The position numbers were made by a program, and so were the translations under genes. DNA of 64,000 nt from Agromyces protaetiae (lineage in GTDB: Bacteria > Actinomycetota > Actinomycetes > Actinomycetales > Microbacteriaceae): positions 3,224,001 to 3,288,000 of the forward strand of contig NZ_CP133018.1 of assembly GCF_030866785.1 (NCBI RefSeq). Direction: 5' to 3'. Shown one piece after another: positions 56,944-64,000 of the stretch. Position 1 is the first letter of the stretch, and each line of letters opens with the position of its first letter. A model generated the notes under the pieces. That model did no database searches. It was not told where the DNA came from and was given only the letters and a program-made list of their open reading frames with translations.

Positions 56944-59900
56944 CTACTGCCCCGCGAGCAGGTCGCGGAGGTCGTCGGCGGTGAGCGCGGGATCCCGACG
57001 ACCGGTCGATTCGCCGCCCGCGCCGTCGTCGGCACCGGCCTCGAGCACCGCCGCGACGAGCTCGCCCTTGCGGCGCTTGAGCGCCATGACCTTCTCTTCG
57101 ATGGTGTTCGCGGCGACGAGCCGGTAGACCATGACCTGCTTGTCCTGCCCGATGCGGTGCGCCCGGTCGACGGCCTGGTCTTCGCTGGCGGGGTTCCACC
57201 ACGGGTCGAGCAGGAAGACGTAGTCGGCTTCGGTCAGGTTCAGCCCGAAGCCGCCGGCTTTGAGGCTGATGCAGAAGACGGATGCCTCTCCAGAACGGAA
57301 CCGCGCGATCTCGGCATCGCGGCGCTTCACGGGGGTCGAGCCGTCGAGCCAGGCGAACGGCACACCCGCCTCACCGAGCCGCTCAGCAGCCTTGCCGAGG
57401 AACGAGGTGAACTGGCTGAACACGAGCGCGCGGTGTCCTTCGGCGAGGACGTCCTCGAGCTGTTCGAAGAGCGCGTCGAGCTTGGCTGATGCCACGCCGG
57501 CGTGCTCGTCGTCGATGAGGCTCGCGTCGAGCGCAAGCATCCGCAGCAGGGTGAGCGACCGGTACACGATGTGGCGTTGCCGGTCGAGGTCGTCGACGAG
57601 GCCGAGCAGTTTGGTGCGTTCGCGTTGCAGGGTCGCGTCGTAGAGGCGGCGATGCCGCGGGGTGAGCTCGACGGTGAGCACCTGCTCCTGCTTCGGCGGC
57701 AGCTCGGGCGCGACCGCCTCTTTGGTGCGCCGCAGCATGAGCGGGCGGATGCGGCGCCGCAGGCGCTCGAGCCGTTCGCGATGACCGGCTTCGATCGGGC
57801 GCCGGTACTGTTCGTCGAAGGCCCGGCGCGACGGGAAGAGGCCGGGCGCGACGATCCGCAGGATCGCCCAGAGCTCGCCGGTGTGGTTCTCGATCGGCGT
57901 GCCGGTGAGCGCGATCCGGAACGGCGCGCGGATCGCGCGGGCCGCCTCGTGCACCTTCGTCGCGGGGTTCTTCACGAACTGGGCTTCGTCGAGCACGAGG
58001 CCCGCCCAGTCACGCGCGGCGAACCGGTCGGCGTCGAGCCGCAGCACCGCATACGTGGTGACGATGACGTCGGCGTCCGCGGCGGCAGCCGCGAGCCGGC
58101 GACCGTCGGCGGTGTCGGTCGCGAGGACGGCGGCGACCCGCAGCCCCGGCGTGAATCGTGTGGCTTCGGCGACCCAGTTCGAGGCGACGGAGGTCGGCGC
58201 GACGACGAGGAACGGAGCGCGCGGCTCGACGCTCGCCTGGCGCGCGTGTGCGATCAGCGCGAGGGTCTGCACCGTCTTGCCGAGTCCCATGTCGTCGGCG
58301 AGGATGCCGCCGAGGCGGCTTCGCCAGAGCAGCGCGAGCCAGCGGAAGCCCTCGACCTGATAGGGCCGCAGTTCGACCGCGAGCTCGGTGGGCAGCGGCG
58401 TCTCAGTGGTGTCGTCGCCGGTGAGCCCCGCGACGGTCGCTCGCCAGGACACCGCCGGTTCGGTCTCGTGGGCGAGGTCCTCGAACTCCGCCCACAACCC
58501 GACCTGGCTGCGGTGAATGCGCACGCCGGTCTCCCACTCGCGGAGCGTGCCCGCTTCCTCGATGAGGTCGCGCAGTGGCTCGAAGAGCGGCTGCTTCAGG
58601 TCGAGGTAGGTCTTGTCGACGAGCAGCAGCCGGCGCTGCCCCTTCGCGAGCGCCCGGAAGAGCGGCATGAACGGCACCTTGCGGCCGTTCACGGTGACCA
58701 CGACACCGAGGTCGAACCAGTCGGTCTTGGGCGATTCGACGGTCGTCACGGTGAGCTGCGGCACACCGGCGTCGCGATAGTCGGGCGGGTCGCCGGTCAC
58801 GTCGACGCGCACGCGATCGAGGCGGCGCAGGCGACGGATGACCCGGTCGGCGAACCAGGCCACGTCGGCGCCGCGCAGGGTGATCGGCGACATCGGCAGA
58901 CCGCCGAGCTCGTCGCGCGCGAGCTCGACGACGTCGAGATCGGGGTCGGAGTCGGATTCGGAATCAAAGCCGGTCACGCGACCGTCGCCGTGCTCCCAGC
59001 GCCACGCGAGATGCAGTACCTCGTCGGGTTCGAATCGGGCGTCGAGGACGAGCACCGCGGGCACCGGGGGCGGGGGCGTGAAGCTGCCGTCGCGGCTCGT
59101 GACCGGGAGGGCCGCCGCGAGCCTCGCGTACGAGCTCCGGAAGAATTCGGCGGCTTCGCCCGGCGCGACCCGGATGTCTCGGGGCCGATCGAGCACCGCC
59201 CGCTGCACCGGGGCCAGGCCGCCGGGTACGGGCGCGAGCGCGATCTCGCCGGACGCGAAGTCGAAGGTGTAGAGCCCGTGGTCGCCGACGGCGCGGGCGG
59301 CCATGGCGGTGACGACCTGCTCGCCGATCTCGACGGTCGGCGTGAGCACGAGGGGTGGCTCACCCGTGCCTGCACCCGAGCCCGGGGCATCCGTTCGCGA
59401 CGCGTCCAGGGCGACCGTCGCACTCGACTCGAGCCGCACGGTGTGCATCCCGCCGCTGCCGACGAGCGCGATGCCGAGTCGTGCGGCATCGGCGAGCTGG
59501 GCCCAGAGCAGCGGGCTCTCGTACTCGTCGAGGGTGATCCATTCCGAGCCGTAGGTCGTGTACACGCTGGGGCTGCGCCCTTTGAGCAGCGCGAGGTGCG
59601 CGAACCAGCGTGCCTGGTCGGGGTCGTACCCCTGGGACGCTCCCTGGAATGCGATGTTCTGCCAGGTGAGGCCGGCGTTCGCCCACCCGTTCCTCGCGCC
59701 GGCGGCCACCGGGCGAACCGCCAGCCGGTCGACGCCCTCGGCCCGCTTCGCGGGTTCGTCGCGCGGCCCCCGCCAGTCGCCGTCGCGGCGTTCGCGGCGC
59801 CGGCGCAGCTCGAACTGGAGCGCGAGCCGGCGAAAGCCGCCGGTCGGTCGCGCGGCGACCGCCTCGACGTCGCGACGTGCCGCGGTCGGGCCGCCCGCCG

Positions 59901-59958
59901 CGACGCCCAGCGCCTCGAGCTGCGCCCGCCAGTCGGCGTTCGGAGGATCGAGGTGCAT
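56944..59958 (-). CDS. SNF2 family helicase-like ATPase
   Basis: 1004 residues. The C-terminal 480 are a Snf2 motor: DDMGLGKTVQTLALIAHARQ (motif I, about 553), VLDEAQFVKNPATKVHEAAR (DEAQ box), LTGTPIENHTGELWAIL, VFSQFTSFLGKAAERLGEAG, LKAGGFGLNLTEADYVFLLD and DRAHRIGQDKQVMVYRLVA. The N-terminal half contains the bacterial SNF2-associated region with no SWIM Cys/His pattern visible. It probably remodels protein-DNA or RNA polymerase complexes (RapA-like). The start at 59958 lacks a clear ribosome site. Confidence 0.9.
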   Translation of the reverse strand: MHLDPPNADWRAQLEALGVAAGGPTAARRDVEAVAARPTGGFRRLALQFELRRRRERRDGDWRGPRDEPAKRAEGVDRLAVRPVAAGARNGWANAGLTWQNIAFQGASQGYDPDQARWFAHLALLKGRSPSVYTTYGSEWITLDEYESPLLWAQLADAARLGIALVGSGGMHTVRLESSATVALDASRTDAPGSGAGTGEPPLVLTPTVEIGEQVVTAMAARAVGDHGLYTFDFASGEIALAPVPGGLAPVQRAVLDRPRDIRVAPGEAAEFFRSSYARLAAALPVTSRDGSFTPPPPVPAVLVLDARFEPDEVLHLAWRWEHGDGRVTGFDSESDSDPDLDVVELARDELGGLPMSPITLRGADVAWFADRVIRRLRRLDRVRVDVTGDPPDYRDAGVPQLTVTTVESPKTDWFDLGVVVTVNGRKVPFMPLFRALAKGQRRLLLVDKTYLDLKQPLFEPLRDLIEEAGTLREWETGVRIHRSQVGLWAEFEDLAHETEPAVSWRATVAGLTGDDTTETPLPTELAVELRPYQVEGFRWLALLWRSRLGGILADDMGLGKTVQTLALIAHARQASVEPRAPFLVVAPTSVASNWVAEATRFTPGLRVAAVLATDTADGRRLAAAAADADVIVTTYAVLRLDADRFAARDWAGLVLDEAQFVKNPATKVHEAARAIRAPFRIALTGTPIENHTGELWAILRIVAPGLFPSRRAFDEQYRRPIEAGHRERLERLRRRIRPLMLRRTKEAVAPELPPKQEQVLTVELTPRHRRLYDATLQRERTKLLGLVDDLDRQRHIVYRSLTLLRMLALDASLIDDEHAGVASAKLDALFEQLEDVLAEGHRALVFSQFTSFLGKAAERLGEAGVPFAWLDGSTPVKRRDAEIARFRSGEASVFCISLKAGGFGLNLTEADYVFLLDPWWNPASEDQAVDRAHRIGQDKQVMVYRLVAANTIEEKVMALKRRKGELVAAVLEAGADDGAGGESTGRRDPALTADDLRDLLAGQ

Positions 59959-60076
59959 GCGTTCATGCTCGCACGCCCCACCGACCCGCACCCCTCGCGT
60001 TCGCTTCCCTCGACCGTCAGCGTGCTGCACTGTCAAGCCCGCGACATCGACCGCGACGCGATGCGAGAGTGGCGGT

Positions 60077-60280
60077 ATGAGCGACAACGGCAGCAGCGAC
60101 CACGACCGCGCCCAGACCGAGCCCCGCGATCACCACGACGGCGGACTGGGCAGCGAGGGCACGATCCCCGATGAGCCGGGCAGCGTCGGTGTCGGCGCGG
60201 GCGAGCCGACGACGTTCGAGCCCGAGGAAGATCCCGAGGCAGCGGCCAACCGCGACGACGACGCCCCAGACGCCGAATAG
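60077..60280 (+). CDS. small acidic hypothetical protein
   Basis: 67 residues, Asp/Glu/Gly rich, no hydrophobic segment (MSDNGSSDHDRAQTEPRDHH; TTFEPEEDPEAAANRDDDAP). Divergent from the SNF2 gene by 118 bp. GAGAGT lies 6 nt before the ATG, which again could be a leaderless start. Probably a disordered cytoplasmic protein; function unknown. Confidence 0.6.
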   Translation: MSDNGSSDHDRAQTEPRDHHDGGLGSEGTIPDEPGSVGVGAGEPTTFEPEEDPEAAANRDDDAPDAE

Positions 60281-60335
60281 TCGCGCGCCCTCCGCAGAGC
60301 GCCTCCCCCACCAACCCACAAGACCGGCGCGCGAC

Positions 60336-61058
60336 CTACGCGAGCACTGCCCCCGTCGTCCCCGAGACCACGAGATCCGCGTGCGACCGGGTCGGCTCGA
60401 TGATGCGCGCGTTCGCGCCGTCGACCTCGCGCGCCCACGCCTCGGCCGCCTCGGGCGTGCGACCGTGTGCGATGTGCCGGGCGGTGAGCCGGGACATCCG
60501 CTCGTTCTCCGATGCGGCGCAGAACCAGGCCTCGTCGAGGTGTTCGCGCACGAGACCCCATGGTTCGCCCTCGCAGAGCAGATAGTTGCCTTCGACGATC
60601 ACGATCCGTGCCGCCGGTTCGACGGCGATCGCGCCGGCGACCGGCTCGTCGACCGCGCGGTCGAAGCCCGGCGCGTAGACGGTGTGGGCGGTCTCGCGGC
60701 GGAGCCGCGTGAGCAGCGCGAGGAACCCCCAGCCGTCGAACGTCTCCAACGCGCCTTTGCGGTCGCGCAGTCCGAGCCGGTCGAGCGTCGCGTTCGCAAG
60801 ATGAAATCCATCCATCGGCACGGCCACCGCCACGCGCGCACCGCCATCCGTGGGCACCGCCCCATCCATCGACACAGCCACCGGCACGGCCACCGCGCCT
60901 GGCGGCCCTCCGTTGAGCACATCGACCAGGTTCGCCGCGAGCGTCGACTTGCCCGCGCCGGGGCTTCCCGCGATGCCGATGACCACTCTGCCGCTCGCAA
61001 CTGAGGCCAGGCCCCGGACGCGCAGCGCGAGCGCGTCGAGGGGGTCGGTCGAGTCCAC
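60336..61058 (-). CDS. nucleoside/nucleotide kinase family P-loop protein
   Basis: 240 residues: Walker A VVIGIAGSPGAGKSTLAANL, the substrate motif VPMDGFHLANATLDRLGLRD, and VIVEGNYLLCEGEPW. This is the uridine kinase/pantothenate kinase-like group; members phosphorylate sugars (fructose kinases) or nucleosides. A second copy of the substrate-motif strand (VAVSMDG before VAVPMDG) is present through an internal duplication of about 20 residues not seen in most relatives. The start is GTG 6 nt after TATCAT. Single gene. Confidence 0.85.
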   Translation of the reverse strand: MDSTDPLDALALRVRGLASVASGRVVIGIAGSPGAGKSTLAANLVDVLNGGPPGAVAVPVAVSMDGAVPTDGGARVAVAVPMDGFHLANATLDRLGLRDRKGALETFDGWGFLALLTRLRRETAHTVYAPGFDRAVDEPVAGAIAVEPAARIVIVEGNYLLCEGEPWGLVREHLDEAWFCAASENERMSRLTARHIAHGRTPEAAEAWAREVDGANARIIEPTRSHADLVVSGTTGAVLA

Positions 61059-61186
61059 GTCGCGATGATACGGGACGCGGCGGCCCGACCCGCGGCGCTG
61101 AGCGTGCCCATCGTGATGTCGTCGCTACCGGCGCTGCCGACCCAGGTCCCTTCCGACCCACGGACGCGGCACGTACGCTGAACGCC

Positions 61187-61780
61187 ATGCCACGCCTCCG
61201 CACCCCGCTCCTCGTCGCCGCTGCCACCCTGACCGTGTTCCTCACCGGTTGTTCGGGCGGCGCACCTGCGCCGACCGCCTCACCGTCGCCGACCGCATCG
61301 CCGAGCCCCACCGCGTCCCCGACGCCGACCGCGTCGGTCGACCCGAACGCCCCGGCGGGACAGTGCGCTGACGACGCGCTCAGCGTCTCGATCTCCGGCG
61401 GCGACGGCGGTGCGGGTTCCATCGGCTACGACCTCGTGTTCACGAACGAGGGCTCCGCCTCGTGCGAGCTTCGCGGCGCTCCGGGGGTCTCGGTCATCGA
61501 CGGGTCGGGCGCCCAGCTCGGCGAGCCGGCCGAGCAGGTCGACGACGATGCCCCCGAGACGCTCACGCTGCAGTCCGGCGCCTCGGTAGTCGCACCGCTC
61601 ACGGCCGTGAACATCGACCCCGACGGCGGCCCGCTCGACGACTGCCCGGTCGTGCACGGCACCGGCTACCGGGTCTTCCCGCCGCACAGCTTCACCGGCT
61701 TCGTGGTGGAGGCGAGCAACGTGCCCGCATGCGACAGCAGCACGGTGTTCCTGAAGGTGGGGCCGGTCCAGGCGAGCTGA
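61187..61780 (+). CDS. DUF4232 lipoprotein
   Basis: 197 residues. The signal peptide ends in a lipobox LTGC (Cys22), followed by a Thr/Ala/Ser/Pro repeat linker (PTASPSPTASPSPTASPT) and a DUF4232 domain (CADDALSVSISGGDGG; SCELRGAPGVSVIDGSG; a final disulphide-like Cys pair). Exported and anchored to the membrane outside. TACGCT is 7 nt before the ATG. Confidence 0.9.
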   Translation: MPRLRTPLLVAAATLTVFLTGCSGGAPAPTASPSPTASPSPTASPTPTASVDPNAPAGQCADDALSVSISGGDGGAGSIGYDLVFTNEGSASCELRGAPGVSVIDGSGAQLGEPAEQVDDDAPETLTLQSGASVVAPLTAVNIDPDGGPLDDCPVVHGTGYRVFPPHSFTGFVVEASNVPACDSSTVFLKVGPVQAS

Positions 61781-61823
61781 GCGCCCGCTCCACCCGCCTT
61801 CCGCGTACTGCGCTGAGCCCCCG

Positions 61824-61928
61824 GTCAGTGCAGCTGGAGTCAGTGCAGCCGGGGTCAGTGCAGCCGGGGTCAGTGCAGCTGAGGTCAGTGCAGCCGGGGT
61901 CAGTGCAGCTGGGGTCAGTGCAGCCGGC
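61824..61928 (-). repeat. 15-bp tandem repeat made from the end of the HxlR gene
   Basis: Seven copies of GTCAGTGCAGC(C/T)GG.G with a 15-bp period (starts at 61824, 61839, 61854, 61869, 61884, 61899 and 61914). The last copy is the real gene end: on the minus strand CTGCACTGAC carries Leu-His-stop, so each repeat contains a copy of the gene's stop codon. Confidence 0.92.
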
Positions 61929-62304
61929 CCCCGGGCTCGCCGTCGCGTGCCACGATCCCGTCCGCGTTCCGCGCGACCCATTCGACGAGCGGCAGCATCT
62001 GCTGCATGAGCTCGTCGCCGAGCGGGGTCAGCGAGTACTCGACCCGGGGTGGCACCTCAGGGTAGGACTCACGTCGGACGAGCCCGTCGCCCTCGAGCGT
62101 GCGGAGCGTCGAGGCGAGCATCTTCTCGCTGATGCCCTGCACCTCGCGGCGCAGCTCGCCCCACCGCTGCGTTCCGTCGGTCAGCGCGAGCAGCACGAGG
62201 ACGCCCCACTTGCTCATGATGTGGTCGAGGACGACGCGCGTGGGGCATCCTTCGGTGAAGACCTCGCCGCTGCCGCGGCGGATTTCCGCAAGACTTACCG
62301 CCAC
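61915..62304 (-). CDS. HxlR-family transcriptional regulator
   Basis: 129 residues with a MarR-like winged helix: CPTRVVLDHIMSKWGVLVLL, TQRWGELRREVQGISEKMLA, STLRTLEGDGLVRRESYPEV, PPRVEYSLTPLGDEL. The Cys at position 20 (EGCPTR) is the residue that senses quinones or aldehydes in HxlR-type redox regulators. The start is GTG 6 nt after TAAGGT. Divergent from the NAD(P)H oxidoreductase gene it presumably controls. Confidence 0.93.
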   Translation of the reverse strand: MAVSLAEIRRGSGEVFTEGCPTRVVLDHIMSKWGVLVLLALTDGTQRWGELRREVQGISEKMLASTLRTLEGDGLVRRESYPEVPPRVEYSLTPLGDELMQQMLPLVEWVARNADGIVARDGEPGGRLH

Positions 62305-62332
62305 GTGGGTACCTTACCTTGAAGTGGGTACC
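62305..62332. promoter_or_regulatory. candidate HxlR operator
   Basis: The nonamer GTGGGTACC occurs twice as a direct repeat (62305-62313 and 62324-62332) with CTTACC between; the GGTACC cores are themselves palindromic and 19 bp apart. It overlaps the -10 hexamer of the HxlR gene. Confidence 0.55.
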
Positions 62333-62420
62333 GGCTTCCAGGAATGCGGATGCCTCGTGCCGCCGTTGACCGAGGATGACGCACGCCGCATCCCGCGGGA
62401 GCGCGAGAAGGGATCCCACC

Positions 62421-63299
62421 ATGACCATCCTCGTCACTGCCGCAAGCGGGCAGCTCGGCCGACTCGTCGTCGACGCGCTGCTCGAGCGCGGCGCCCAGCC
62501 CGCCGAGATCGTCGCGACCGCACGAGACACCGACACGATCGCGGAGCTCTCCGCCCGAGGCATCCGGACCGCGGAGCTCGACTACGACCGCCCGGAGACG
62601 ATCGCGGCAGCGCTCGACGGAGTCGACCGGGTGCTGCTCATCTCGGGGTCCGCGCCGGGGGCGCGGCTGCAGGGGCACCGGAATGTGATCGAGGCGGCGA
62701 AGGCTGCCGGCGTCGCGCGGCTCGTCTACACGAGTGCGCCGAAGGCGACGACGGCCGAGGGCTTCCCGCTGGCAGCCGACCACAAGGCCACCGAGGAGGC
62801 CATCGCCGCTGCCGGCGTGCCCGCGGTCATCCTGCGCAACAACTGGTACACCGAGAACTACGTTCCGGATGTCACGCGCGCAGCCGAGACCGGCGTGATC
62901 GCGTCGTCCGCGGGCGATGGACGGGTCGCGAGTGCAACGCGCGCCGACTTCGCCGAAGGAGCCGCGGCGGTGCTGCTCAGGGACGACCTGGTGGGCGAGA
63001 CCATCGAGCTGTCGGGCGACACCGCGTGGGGCTACGACGAACTCGCCGCGGCGGCGGCCGAGGTCATCGGGCGGCCGGTGACCTATCGGCGCCTCAGCAC
63101 CGAGGAGCACGTCGCCGCGCTCGAGGCCGTCGGCGTCGACGCGGGAACCGCGGCATTCGTGGCCGGCCTCGACGATGCGATCCGGCGCGGTGTGCTGGGC
63201 GACGCGAGCCCGACGCTCGCCGAACTCATCGGGCGTCCGACGACACCGCTCGTCGACGGCCTGCGCGCAGCGCTCGCCCGAGCCGAGACCGCAGCCTGA
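62421..63299 (+). CDS. NAD(P)H-binding oxidoreductase (QorB/NmrA-like)
   Basis: 292 residues of atypical SDR type: ILVTAASGQLGRLVVDALLE (cofactor loop), VYTSAPKATTAEGFPLAADH, VILRNNWYTENYVPDVTRAA. This matches quinone oxidoreductase QorB. With the divergent HxlR regulator it forms the usual quinone/aldehyde response pair. GAAGGGA before the ATG at 62421 supports the start. The last 65 bp are duplicated downstream. Confidence 0.92.
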   Translation: MTILVTAASGQLGRLVVDALLERGAQPAEIVATARDTDTIAELSARGIRTAELDYDRPETIAAALDGVDRVLLISGSAPGARLQGHRNVIEAAKAAGVARLVYTSAPKATTAEGFPLAADHKATEEAIAAAGVPAVILRNNWYTENYVPDVTRAAETGVIASSAGDGRVASATRADFAEGAAAVLLRDDLVGETIELSGDTAWGYDELAAAAAEVIGRPVTYRRLSTEEHVAALEAVGVDAGTAAFVAGLDDAIRRGVLGDASPTLAELIGRPTTPLVDGLRAALARAETAA

Positions 63300-63412
63300 C
63301 GCCCGCTGACGCCTCGTACCGGTCGCACCGGCCGACGACACCGCTCGTCGACGGCCTACGCGCGGCGCTCACCCGGACCGAGACCGCAGCCTGACGCCCG
63401 CTGACGCCTTCG
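63235..63412 (+). repeat. 95-bp-period duplication of the oxidoreductase 3' end
   Basis: CCGACGACACCGCTCGTCGA, the next 45 bases, the TGA and CGCCCGCTGACGCCT occur twice with the stop codons 95 bp apart (63297 and 63392). The copies differ at about six positions. The second copy encodes a non-functional gene tail. Confidence 0.9.
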
Positions 63413-63496
63413 TGCCTGTGCCGGCCGCGCTGCGTGTTCACGCCGTGGGGAGCCCTCCCCATCACGCCGTCCTCCGTTTCCTGACAGGGTAGAAGT

Positions 63497-64000
63497 ATGA
63501 CTGACCCGAATCTTCCCCCTGCCGGCTGGTACGACGACGCCACCGGCACCGGGACGCTGCGCTATTGGGACGGCGCACAGTGGACCGAGCACACCGCGCC
63601 GGCGGCGCCGACCGACACTGCTGCGGCCGAGGCATCCGCCGCGGAGGCATCCGCCGCCGATGCATCCGCCGCAGATGCAGCGACGGCTGACGCAGCGCCG
63701 ACCGAGGCAGCACCGACCGACGCAGCGCCGACCGACGCAGCGCCGACCGAGGCGGCGGCGACCGACTCGGCGGCGACCGAGGTGCGGAGCGCCGGAGCGG
63801 CCCAGCCCACCACTGCCGACTGGACCTCGCCCGGCGACGGCGCGGCCGGCCAGCCCGCGTACGCGACCGTCGGCGCGGCGCAGGAGGCGCAGGCCGGTTA
63901 CGCCCAGGGGCACTACGGCCAGCCCGGCTATGCGCAGGCCTACGGCGCACAGCCCGGCTCGCCACAGCCTGGAGCCCCCGACCCCGCGGGCAAGAAGTCG
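63497..64000 (+). CDS. DUF2510 protein, 3' end outside the window
   Basis: 168 codons are visible. The N-terminus is a DUF2510 domain ([20 protein letters not shown], then AQWTEHTAP), followed by a low-complexity Ala/Thr/Asp/Pro region with [15 protein letters not shown] and [10 protein letters not shown] repeats, and a Gly/Tyr/Gln-rich stretch. Such proteins usually continue into membrane segments. Two GAGGCATCC nonamers at 63629 and 63641 encode part of the Ala/Ser repeat. CAGGGT is 6 nt before the ATG. Confidence 0.85.
   Translation, partial: MTDPNLPPAGWYDDATGTGTLRYWDGAQWTEHTAPAAPTDTAAAEASAAEASAADASAADAATADAAPTEAAPTDAAPTDAAPTEAAATDSAATEVRSAGAAQPTTADWTSPGDGAAGQPAYATVGAAQEAQAGYAQGHYGQPGYAQAYGAQPGSPQPGAPDPAGKKS

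Noticed and set aside
56944..60087. SNF2 protein starting at 60087
   Set aside because: The extension overlaps the divergent small gene at 60077 and shows no conserved sequence.

Overview
The window is high-GC actinobacterial DNA that reads most like a Microbacteriaceae chromosome. This rests on very high GC, GTG and TTG starts, hpt next to tilS, LGFP and stealth proteins, DUF2510, and a CtpE-like P-type ATPase; the genus cannot be fixed by eye. Almost all of it is coding, in short operons on both strands. Both ends cut a gene: an MFS transporter at the left and a DUF2510 protein at the right.

Layout. 1-6.4 kb: MFS transporter, hypoxanthine phosphoribosyltransferase, tilS, inorganic pyrophosphatase, and two translationally coupled secreted wall hydrolases (NlpC/P60 and M23). 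6.5-6.95 kb: tRNA-Glu, tRNA-Asp and tRNA-Phe with promoters and terminators. 7.2-13.6 kb: an accessory segment directly after tRNA-Phe, visibly less GC-rich, with poorly known genes: a helix-turn-helix protein, a PD-(D/E)XK-like protein, a Ser/Thr kinase coupled to a probable TIM-barrel protein, a GIY-YIG nuclease, and the broken 5' end of a MobF/TrwC relaxase. It ends in a DUF4279-ArfB in-frame fusion. 14-26.5 kb: metabolism and transport (GNAT, P-type ATPase, EamA exporter, hydrolase, YpfJ-type protease, prolyl iminopeptidase, malate dehydrogenase, acyl-CoA oxidase/dehydrogenase). 26.6-35 kb: recQ, a secreted 5'-nucleotidase, a Ski2-like helicase and an LGFP protein. 35-46 kb: AEC transporter, PhzF, an ArsR/AHSA1 pair, cstA with its YbdD partner, and small conserved proteins. 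46-60 kb: FAD oxidoreductase with a SRPBCC partner, a stealth phosphotransferase, a phosphodiesterase, a heterodimeric ABC exporter, an MFS transporter and a SNF2 helicase. 60-64 kb: a P-loop kinase, a DUF4232 lipoprotein, a divergent HxlR regulator/NAD(P)H oxidoreductase pair, and DUF2510.

Three patterns run across the window. First, many start codons sit 6-7 nt behind a TANNNT-like hexamer, which suggests widespread leaderless transcripts. Second, several gene ends or gene starts are tandemly duplicated in the adjoining spacer, with periods of 15, 20, about 60-78, 68, 75 and 95 bp. Third, the nonamer GGATGCCTC/GAGGCATCC occurs at least 30 times, inside and between genes. The best candidate for an undescribed system is the kinase/TIM-barrel operon in the accessory segment.
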